A DNA stretch of 64,000 nt from CAWDCV01 sp963728125 (GTDB lineage: Bacteria; Actinomycetota; Actinomycetes; CAWDCV01). The notes beneath the pieces were generated by a model. The model did not search any database. It saw only the letters and a list, made by a program, of their open reading frames with translations, and had not been told where the DNA came from. A program made the translations under genes and the position numbers. Shown piece by piece: positions 58,578 to 64,000 of the stretch; position 1 is the stretch's first letter, and every line of letters begins with the position of its first letter. Location: positions 1 through 64,000 of the forward strand of contig CAVSIZ010000005.1 in NCBI GenBank assembly GCA_963728125.1. The letters run 5' to 3'.

Positions 58578-59003
58578 GTGCCCGCCGACGCCGCGCCCTC
58601 GGATAGCCCGTCCGCGGCCTCCCCGGGTCGCGCCGCGCGCTCACCAGCGCTCGTCCTCGTCGCCGCCGTCGTCGCCGGTCAGGGCCTCGCTCTGCTCGGC
58701 TGGGGAGTGTACGAACTCATCCAGCTGCAGCGTGACCAGGCGTCCAATCGCGACGTCGCCGTGGGCTCGATGGCGTACTTCCTCACCCTCGGCGTGCTCA
58801 TCCTGCTTATCGCAGCAGGCCTGTGGACGGGGCGGCGGTGGCTGTACGGCGCCGCGGTGTTCATCGAGCTCATCGCGCTCGGGCTGACGTGGGAGATGCT
58901 GACCGAACGCTTCTGGATCGGCGCCGTCCTGACCGGGGGTACGGCGATCGCGGCGCTGGCTACGTTGTTCAGCAGGAACGGGCGCGCCGCGTTCGGTCGG
59001 TAA
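58578..59003 (+). CDS. Conserved four-helix membrane protein
   Basis: About 141 residues: a polar Pro/Ser/Ala-rich N-terminus (about 25), then four helices (ALVLVAAVVAGQGLALLGWG; GSMAYFLTLGVLILLIAAGL; LYGAAVFIELIALGLTWEML; ILTG-like last one). The GTG at 58578 is preferred over the TTG nine bases earlier. A protein of this size lies beside the lipid kinase in mycobacteria (Rv3217c). Function unknown. Convergent with sigF, 4 bp between stops. Confidence 0.75.
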   Translation: MPADAAPSDSPSAASPGRAARSPALVLVAAVVAGQGLALLGWGVYELIQLQRDQASNRDVAVGSMAYFLTLGVLILLIAAGLWTGRRWLYGAAVFIELIALGLTWEMLTERFWIGAVLTGGTAIAALATLFSRNGRAAFGR

Positions 59004-59007
59004 CCCG

Positions 59008-59889
59008 CTACTCGTCCACGAGCAGGTTCTGCCGCAGCTGCGCAAGCGTTCGTGCGAGCAGCCGGGACACATGCATTTGCGAGATGCCGATCTCCGCCGC
59101 GATCTGCGATTGCGTCATGCCCCCGAAGAACCGGAGAAGCAGAATCTTCTTCTCCCGCGGCGGCAACTGCTCCAGCAGCGGCTTCAACGACTCTCGGTAC
59201 TCCACGCCCTCGAGCGACTCGTCTTCCTCGCCGAGCGTCTCCGAAAACGACGGCGACTCCTCGTCACTCTGCTCTGGAGCGTCCAACGAGAGCGTGCTGT
59301 AGGCGTTCGCCGACTCGAGCCCCTCGAGCACCTCCTCCTCCGAGATGCCCAGATGCGTTGCAAGCTCTGCCACCGTGGGCGCGCGGCCATTGTCCTGGGA
59401 CAGCTGACCCGTCGCCGACGTCAGCTGCAGCCGCAGTTCCTGGAGCCGCCGTGGCACGCGTACGGCCCAGCCCTTGTCGCGGAAGTGGCGCTTGATCTCG
59501 CCGACGATCGTGGGGGTCGCGTATGTCGAGAACTCCACACCCCGCTCGGTGTCGAAGCGGTCGACCGACTTGATCAGGCCGATCGTCGCGACCTGAACGA
59601 GGTCGTCGTACGGTTCGCCGCGGTTGCGAAAGCGCCGCGCCAGGTGCTCCACGAGCGGAAGATGCATCCGTACGAGCGAATCCCGCGCGGCCTTCCGTCG
59701 CGGATCGTCGACGGATAGCTCGGAGAGCGAGACGAACAACTCACGGGCGAAGCTTCGGTCGGGCGAGAGGCTGGACGAGGGCGAGCTGGCAGCGACGTCC
59801 TGACCCGCAGGGCTGTCGACGACGGTCGCCTCGGGCGGGAGCTCGTCGGCGGCCATTGCCGGGGGCCCGGCCTCGTGCTGCACGCTCAC
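59008..59889 (-). CDS. sigF: Sigma-B/F family sigma factor
   Basis: A 293-residue group 3 sigma factor. Region 2 has DSLVRMHLPLVEHLARRFRN, EPYDDLVQVATIGLIKSVDR, FDTERGVEFSTYATPTIVGE and KRHFRDKGWAVRVPRRLQEL. Region 3 covers about 160-215. Region 4 has LPPREKKILLLRFFGGMTQS and IAAEIGISQMHVSRLLARTL. A 60-residue N-terminal extension is acidic and disordered. Its start overlaps the stop of the rsbW-like gene by 4 bp, the usual layout for an anti-sigma-controlled SigF. General stress or development are known roles in relatives. Confidence 0.93.
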   Translation of the reverse strand: MSVQHEAGPPAMAADELPPEATVVDSPAGQDVAASSPSSSLSPDRSFARELFVSLSELSVDDPRRKAARDSLVRMHLPLVEHLARRFRNRGEPYDDLVQVATIGLIKSVDRFDTERGVEFSTYATPTIVGEIKRHFRDKGWAVRVPRRLQELRLQLTSATGQLSQDNGRAPTVAELATHLGISEEEVLEGLESANAYSTLSLDAPEQSDEESPSFSETLGEEDESLEGVEYRESLKPLLEQLPPREKKILLLRFFGGMTQSQIAAEIGISQMHVSRLLARTLAQLRQNLLVDE

Positions 59890-60317
59890 GCCGCCTCGCC
59901 GGAGCGGCGCTTGTGCAGCGTGATGCTGACTCGGGAATCACCGTCGACCTCAGCAGTGACGTCACCGGCGAGGGCGGACAGCACGGTCCAGGCGAACGTA
60001 CCCCGTTCGGGCAGCCGGCCGGTGATCGTTGCCACGGTCACGGTGACCATCATCGCGTCCGCCGACAACTCGAAGGCACACGTCAGGTCGCTGCCCGGCA
60101 CAGCGTCCGGGATGAGCATCGCGCATGCCTCATCGACCGCGATCCGAAGGTCCTCGATCTCGTCCAGATTGAAGTCGAGGCGTGCGGCGAGACCGGCGGT
60201 GGCGGTACGCAGGACAGACAAGAACGCACCCTGGGCCGGTAGCCGGATCTCGACGACGTCGCGCAGCCCCGCCTCGGCGGCGGGATTGAACCCTGCGGTC
60301 ACGGCGCCTTCGGTCAC
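59886..60317 (-). CDS. rsbW: RsbW-like anti-sigma kinase
   Basis: A 143-residue GHKL ATPase-fold anti-sigma factor. AQGAFLSVLRTATAGLAARL, then LDEIEDLRIAVDEACAMLIP with the N-box-like region (DEAC in place of EA-xN), and RLPERGTFAWTVLSALAGDV for the lid. It should bind SigF and phosphorylate an RsbV-type antagonist, which is not in the window. GTG start with GGAGGA 4-5 bases upstream. The frame is open upstream but not conserved. 38 bp after sodN. Confidence 0.88.
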   Translation of the reverse strand: MTEGAVTAGFNPAAEAGLRDVVEIRLPAQGAFLSVLRTATAGLAARLDFNLDEIEDLRIAVDEACAMLIPDAVPGSDLTCAFELSADAMMVTVTVATITGRLPERGTFAWTVLSALAGDVTAEVDGDSRVSITLHKRRSGEAA

Positions 60318-60355
60318 GTAGTCCTCCCCATCGGGAAGTGATCCTCGGACGCTGC

Positions 60356-60778
60356 TCAGGCCTGCTTGGTCTCCCAGAAGATCTTCGAGATCTCCTCGAT
60401 CTGATCGAGCAGCTTCTGGCCCTCGGCGGGATCGACGCTGCCCTTGCCGCCGGCGGCGCCTGCCTGCTTGGTGGCGGTATTGAACAGCTCGTTCAGCTGC
60501 GGGTACTTCTCGAAGTGGTTGGGCTTGAAGTAGTCGGTCCAGAGCACCCACAGGTGGTGCTTCACGAGTTCGGCCCGCTGCTCCTTGATGATCAGCGCTC
60601 GGGTCCGATACACCGGGTCGTCGTTGCCCTGGTACTTCTCCATGATCGCCTTGACCGACTCGGCCTCGATGCGTGCCTGGGCCGGGTCATAGACGCCGCA
60701 CGGGAGATCGCAGTGCGCGAATACCGTCGTCCGCGGGGCCAGCAGCGGGGTCACGAGACGGGCGAGCAGTCGAGCCAT
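60356..60778 (-). CDS. sodN: Nickel superoxide dismutase precursor
   Basis: A 140-residue NiSOD. After a 21-residue leader (MARLLARLVTPLLAPRTTVFA) cleavage exposes HCDLPCGVYDPAQARIEAES. His1, Cys2 and Cys6 of the mature protein are the nickel hook. The rest forms the four-helix bundle (VKHHLWVLWTDYFKPNHFEK). SodX, the protease that cuts the leader, is encoded divergently 97 bp away. The ATG at 60776-60778 is chosen since the frame above it runs over a tandem repeat. It lies 38 bp ahead of rsbW-sigF on the same strand. Confidence 0.95.
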   Translation of the reverse strand: MARLLARLVTPLLAPRTTVFAHCDLPCGVYDPAQARIEAESVKAIMEKYQGNDDPVYRTRALIIKEQRAELVKHHLWVLWTDYFKPNHFEKYPQLNELFNTATKQAGAAGGKGSVDPAEGQKLLDQIEEISKIFWETKQA

Positions 60779-60793
60779 GGGCCTTCCCTTCCA

Positions 60794-60829
60794 CCAATGA
60801 GTCCACCAATGAGCCAACCAATGAGCCAA
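60794..60829. repeat. 12-bp direct repeat (three copies) in the sodN-sodX spacer
   Basis: CCAATGAGTCCA (60794-60805), then CCAATGAGCCAA twice (60806-60817, 60818-60829), without gaps. It lies 16-51 bp upstream of the sodN ATG, within the divergent promoter. It does not match the Nur box known from Streptomyces (TTGCAA halves). It may bind a regulator along one face of the helix, or be a simple slippage repeat. Confidence 0.75.
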
Positions 60830-60875
60830 CATCATTTCGGCAACCCCTCGACCCTACCCGTGGAGGATGGTCGCC

Positions 60876-61181
60876 ATGCCTTGGCGGTACGGGCGGGTGG
60901 CGGTCGACGGAAGCTCGATGCTGCCGGGCCTGCATGCGGGGGACTGGCTCATCGTTCGGTGGGGTGCCGGCCCTCGTCCTGGAGACGTCGTTGTCGCCCG
61001 ACGCCCCGATCGCCAGACGCTGCTTATCGTGAAGCGCGCCGTCGGACGGACCCACGACGGGTGGGTGCTGCAGGGCGACAATCCGCGCGCCAGCGACGAC
61101 AGTCGGCTGTTCGGTCCGGTTGACGACGAGCTGATCCTCGGGCGCGTGCTCTTTCGCTACTGGCCACCGCGACGACACTGA
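60876..61181 (+). CDS. sodX: NiSOD maturation protease SodX
   Basis: About 101 residues, an S26-type signal-peptidase-like serine protease. The catalytic Ser lies in VAVDGSSMLPGLHAGDWLIV and the general-base Lys in LLIVKRAVG. VLQGDNPRASDDSRLFGPV is the box E-like region. No membrane anchor, as expected for SodX. The ATG at 60876 has GGAGG nine bases upstream; 60867 is an alternative. Divergent from sodN. Confidence 0.92.
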   Translation: MPWRYGRVAVDGSSMLPGLHAGDWLIVRWGAGPRPGDVVVARRPDRQTLLIVKRAVGRTHDGWVLQGDNPRASDDSRLFGPVDDELILGRVLFRYWPPRRH

Positions 61182-61208
61182 CGAGACACTGACGAGTCGT
61201 GTCCACGG

Positions 61209-61766
61209 TTAGTGGGCTGTCAGCGCTGCCTGCTTCTGCCGGGCGCGGTAGGCCGCCACGTTGGCCCGGGTCGCGCAGCGCTCGGAGCAGTAGCGACGAG
61301 ACCGGTTGGTCGAGGTGTCGACGAACACGCGCCGGCAGCCGCTCGCTGCACATACGCCCAAGCGGTCGAGACCCAGCTGAGTAATGAGCACCGACAACCC
61401 CATCACCGCATTCGCGGCGTAGCGGGCGGCGACGTCGCCGCGTTCGGTGAGGTGCAGGTGCCAGTCCTCGTCGTCGTGGCCGGAGATCTGCGGCCGGATC
61501 GGATGCTCGACGAGGAGGGCGTTGAGGCGGTGTACGGCATCTCGTGGGTGGTCGGCATCGACGGCCTCGAAGATGCGCATCAGCCGGTCGCGCAGCAGGC
61601 GGAGCGCGACCAGGTCGCGTCGTGTTGCCCGCGCCCGCTGGGCTGGAGCATCGGCGAGAAAGTTCCGCAGCGCTGCCATATCGGCGAGTGCGTCTCGGTC
61701 TGGGCGAGCGGAGTCGGCAGTGTTGACGAGACGAACCGCGTATTCACTGTAAGAAACGAGATCCAC
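61209..61766 (-). CDS. CGNR zinc-finger (ABATE domain) regulator
   Basis: A 185-residue protein. The N-terminal ABATE-like helical domain covers about 5-130, starting YSEYAVRLVNTADSARPDRD. The C-terminal zinc finger has CAASGCRRVFVDTSTNRSRR and YCSERCATRANVAAYRARQ, the CGNR pattern with CATR in place of CGNR. These proteins are thought to be stress-related transcription regulators. Divergent from the methyltransferase gene with 80 bp between, where AT-rich -10-like elements (TAGATT, TAGTAAT) lie near 61790-61802. Confidence 0.88.
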   Translation of the reverse strand: MDLVSYSEYAVRLVNTADSARPDRDALADMAALRNFLADAPAQRARATRRDLVALRLLRDRLMRIFEAVDADHPRDAVHRLNALLVEHPIRPQISGHDDEDWHLHLTERGDVAARYAANAVMGLSVLITQLGLDRLGVCAASGCRRVFVDTSTNRSRRYCSERCATRANVAAYRARQKQAALTAH

Positions 61767-61846
61767 TTGCGCCCCTTACGCAGTCAGTCCTAGATTAGTA
61801 ATAGCAGCGAGCGGCTGTCGCCCATTACACACTACGGGAGCGCGAC

Positions 61847-62593
61847 GTGGATTGGCAGCGCTGGATGACGAGTTGGGACCGGCAGCAGGAGGGCTACCTG
61901 CCGGACCGCGAGGAACGGTTCTCGACCATGCTCGACGTCGTCGATGCCACGTGTGGCAGCGCGCCGTACGTGCTAGATCTCGCCTGTGGACTCGGATCGA
62001 TTACCGATCGCGTGCTTGAGCGGTTTCCCCGCGCACGCGTCGTCGGGCTGGACATCGACCCGGCGCTGCTGGCGCTGAACCGTGCCGCTCACGACACAGA
62101 TTCTCGCGTCACCGTCGTCGAGGCCAACCTGTCCACGCCTGCATGGCTGCAGGCGCTTGCCGACGAGACCTTCGACGCCGTCCTGACCGCCACCGCGCTG
62201 CATTGGCTGCCGGCCGAGCGAGTTCGTCGGCTGTACGCCGAGGTGTCGACGGTGCTGCGTCCCGAGGGTGTCTTCTGCAACGCCGACCACATGCCGTCAG
62301 AATCGAGCCCGCTGCGAAAGCGCATCGGTGACTACGTTGCTACTCGGCAGCGTGAGACCTTCGCACAGCCCACAGCGCTCGACTGGATGTCCTGGTGGGA
62401 GGCGCTCGGTGCTGAGCCGGAGTTCGCTGCGCTCGTCGCGCGACGCAACGAATTGTTCGGTGGCGAGGGCCACCCTGCCGAAGAGACTCCCGACGCCGAG
62501 TGGCATCTGCAGTCACTGCGTGACGGCGGCTTTATCGATGCTGCAGTCGTGTGGCGTCGTTACGACGACGCCGTCGTCGCCGGTCTGCGCTAG
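61847..62593 (+). CDS. SAM-dependent class I methyltransferase
   Basis: A 248-residue methyltransferase. Motif I is YVLDLACGLGSITDRVLERF near residue 45, then VVGLDIDPALLALNRAAHDT (acidic residue for SAM ribose), VVEANLSTPAWLQALADETF and the trans-aconitate-methyltransferase-like TATALHWLPAERVRRLYAEV. Substrate unknown. GTG start with GGGAG nearby. Its stop overlaps the stop of the convergent ABC gene by two bases. Confidence 0.9.
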   Translation: MDWQRWMTSWDRQQEGYLPDREERFSTMLDVVDATCGSAPYVLDLACGLGSITDRVLERFPRARVVGLDIDPALLALNRAAHDTDSRVTVVEANLSTPAWLQALADETFDAVLTATALHWLPAERVRRLYAEVSTVLRPEGVFCNADHMPSESSPLRKRIGDYVATRQRETFAQPTALDWMSWWEALGAEPEFAALVARRNELFGGEGHPAEETPDAEWHLQSLRDGGFIDAAVVWRRYDDAVVAGLR

Positions 62594-63354
62594 AGCACGT
62601 TGGCCAGAAACGCCTTCGTGCGCGGGTGCTGCGGATCCGTCAGCACCTGTCGCGGGTGACCCGCCTCGACGACGACGCCGCCATCCATGAAGACCAGCGC
62701 ATCGCCGACTTCGCGAGCGAAGCCCATCTCGTGGGTGACGACCACCATCGTCATGCCGTCGACAGCGAGCTGCCGCATGACGTCGAGCACCTCACCCACG
62801 AGCTCCGGGTCGAGCGCCGACGTGGGCTCGTCGAACAGCATCAGCTTCGGCTGCATGGCGAGTGCGCGGGCTATCGCCACGCGTTGCTGCTGACCGCCGG
62901 ATAGCTGGTTCGGGTATGTCCGCATCTTCTGCGCGAGCCCGACCCGATCCAGCAGCTTCTCGGCCCGCTCACGTACCGCGCTCTTTCCTTCTCGCTTCAC
63001 CCGGACGGGGGCCTCGCAGACGTTCTCCAGCGCCGTCATGTGCGGGAACAGGTTGAACTGCTGGAAGACCATGCCGATCTCGGCGCGCTTGCGACACACC
63101 TCGCGGTCGCGCAGCTCGTACAGCTTGTCGCCGTGCTGGCGATAGCCGACCAGCTCCCCGTCGACGTACAGCTTCCCGGCGGTGACCTTTTCCAGATGGT
63201 TGATGCAGCGCAGGAACGTCGACTTGCCAGAGCCGGAGGGACCGACGATGCACATGACCTCACCCGGCTGAACCTCGAGGTCGATGCCCTTGAGCACCTC
63301 GAGATGGCCGAACGTCTTGTGGACGCCTTCGGAGCGGACCATCGGCTCCGTCAT
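62590..63354 (-). CDS. Polar amino-acid ABC transporter, ATP-binding protein
   Basis: A 254-residue ATPase of the GlnQ/PAAT group. Walker A is CIVGPSGSGKSTFLRCINHL, the Q-loop MVFQQFNLFPHMTALENVCE, the signature NQLSGGQQQRVAIARALAMQ, Walker B LMLFDEPTSALDPELVGEVL, and the H-loop TMVVVTHEMGFAREVGDALV. The start is the ATG at 63352-63354, sharing one base with the permease stop (TGATG). With the permease it would import glutamate, glutamine, cystine or a similar solute; the binding protein must lie outside the window. Confidence 0.94.
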   Translation of the reverse strand: MTEPMVRSEGVHKTFGHLEVLKGIDLEVQPGEVMCIVGPSGSGKSTFLRCINHLEKVTAGKLYVDGELVGYRQHGDKLYELRDREVCRKRAEIGMVFQQFNLFPHMTALENVCEAPVRVKREGKSAVRERAEKLLDRVGLAQKMRTYPNQLSGGQQQRVAIARALAMQPKLMLFDEPTSALDPELVGEVLDVMRQLAVDGMTMVVVTHEMGFAREVGDALVFMDGGVVVEAGHPRQVLTDPQHPRTKAFLANVL

Positions 63355-64000
63355 CAGTGGCCCACCCCTCCTCCTGGCACCGGCGCGGTCTTCATCTTGG
63401 TAGCTGCACTCACGCCGCGTGAGAAGCGCTTCTCCAGGAAGTATTGCCCGATTAGCAAGATGCTGCTGAGCGCGAGGTACCACAAACACGCGGCCACCAG
63501 CATCGGGAACACCTGGAACGTTCGATTGCCGACCGACTGCAGCTGATAGAAGAGCTCGTTCGTCACCGGTACGAACGCGAGCAGGGAAGTGTCCTTGAGC
63601 ATCGCGATGGTCTCGTTGCCGGTCGGGGGAACGATGACCCTCATGGCCTGGGGAAGCACGATGCGCCGCATCGTGAGCGGTCGGCTCATTCCCAGCGCTG
63701 ACGCGGCCTCGGCCTGACCGGGACTGATCGATCCGATACCGGCACGCACGATCTCGGCCATGTACGCGCCTTCGGACAGCGCCAGGCCGAGCAGGCCGGC
63801 CACGAAACCGGTCAGCAACGTGCGGGCACTGACGCCGAACAGCTCGCCGTTGAGCTCGAAGCCGAACAGGTTTCCGATCTGCGCGTCGAACGGAAGACCG
63901 AAGGAGTAGCGCTCGTACAGGATGCCGAGATTGCCGAAGAGCACCAGCAGCACCACGCGGGGCACAGCCCGGAAGAACCACGTGTAGACCCACGCGACGC
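63354..64000 (-). CDS. Polar amino-acid ABC transporter permease (cut by the window edge)
   Basis: The C-terminal 215 or so residues of a HisM-type permease; the start lies beyond 64000. TWFFRAVPRVVLLVLFGNLG, SEGAYMAEIVRAGIGSISPG, the EAA loop QAEAASALGMSRPLTMRRIV and LPQAMRVIVPPTGNETIAML are clear. The helices near 65-85, 130-150 and 170-190 of the visible part complete the fold. It is followed at once by the ATPase gene. Confidence 0.92.
   Translation of the reverse strand, partial: VAWVYTWFFRAVPRVVLLVLFGNLGILYERYSFGLPFDAQIGNLFGFELNGELFGVSARTLLTGFVAGLLGLALSEGAYMAEIVRAGIGSISPGQAEAASALGMSRPLTMRRIVLPQAMRVIVPPTGNETIAMLKDTSLLAFVPVTNELFYQLQSVGNRTFQVFPMLVAACLWYLALSSILLIGQYFLEKRFSRGVSAATKMKTAPVPGGGVGH

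Noticed and set aside
60779..60835. Longer NiSOD start (MMLAHWLAHWWTHWW)
   Set aside because: This Trp/His-rich stretch is only the 12-bp DNA repeat translated. The ATG at 60778 has a good ribosome site and gives a normal leader.

Overview
The window is high-GC, densely coded DNA of the actinobacterial type, with GTG/TTG starts, many 4-bp start/stop overlaps, WhiB and DUF2785 proteins, a SigR/RsrA thiol-stress pair, a SigF-type sigma factor with its RsbW-like kinase, nickel superoxide dismutase with SodX, and a mycothiol-type PIG-L deacetylase. The order rsgA-aroA-SRAP-sigR-rsrA, the small BCCP, and then pdtaS-whiB-DAG kinase-small membrane protein recalls Mycobacterium tuberculosis Rv3217-Rv3228. 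I therefore read it as chromosomal core of an actinomycete, broken up by inserted modules. I saw no rRNA, tRNA, CRISPR array, prophage or intact insertion sequence.

Layout. 0-4 kb: fatty-acid type operon (phosphotransferase, acyl-CoA dehydrogenase, thiolase, DUF4287). 4-6.2 kb: histidine phosphatase and GT4 glycosyltransferase. 6.2-11.7 kb: a rearranged block holding a large LuxR (LAL) regulator and a beta-propeller lipoprotein. Eroded partial copies and decayed antitoxin genes flank it, and a duplicated 23-residue hydrophobic micro-ORF sits on its left. 11.7-14.2 kb: fumarylacetoacetase and an MFS exporter. 14.2-22 kb: a complete histidine-degradation operon (hutH-hutU-M20 amidohydrolase-hutF-hutI) divergent from an IclR regulator. 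22-29.5 kb: PIG-L deacetylase, AI-2E permease, CBS protein, hisN, HAD, NUDIX, ArsR-DUF2087, DUF2231. 29.5-35 kb: rsgA, aroA, DoxX, SRAP, alpha/beta hydrolase, sigR-rsrA. 35-38.7 kb: a 21-residue micro-ORF with an extended Shine-Dalgarno sequence before a tandem pair of membrane HD-GYP proteins. 38.8-45.5 kb: biotin carboxylase, BCCP, BsaP, thioesterase, two GNATs, a GlxA/AdpA-like regulator, YihY, and a multiply frameshifted deacetylase. 45.5-55.3 kb: TPP enzyme, bioB, bioD, TetR with its DHA2 exporter, nagA, a DUF2785-BioF fusion, and an MDMPI/DinB protein. 55.3-61.2 kb: PdtaS-like kinase, WhiB1-like protein, DAG kinase, sigF-rsbW, sodN/sodX. 61.2-64 kb: CGNR protein, methyltransferase, and a polar amino-acid ABC transporter that leaves the window.

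Points most worth following up. (1) The two 23-residue micro-ORFs differ mainly at synonymous positions. (2) An exact GGGAAT-N18-GTT promoter precedes sigR and places the predicted +1 on an in-frame ATG. (3) Long intergenic hairpins of about 50-70 nt recur with different arm sequences, often in pairs; one holds the bioB Shine-Dalgarno sequence. (4) DUF2785 is fused in frame to BioF. (5) Seven apparent frameshifts in otherwise conserved genes are all single-base insertions, which suggests assembly error rather than gene decay.
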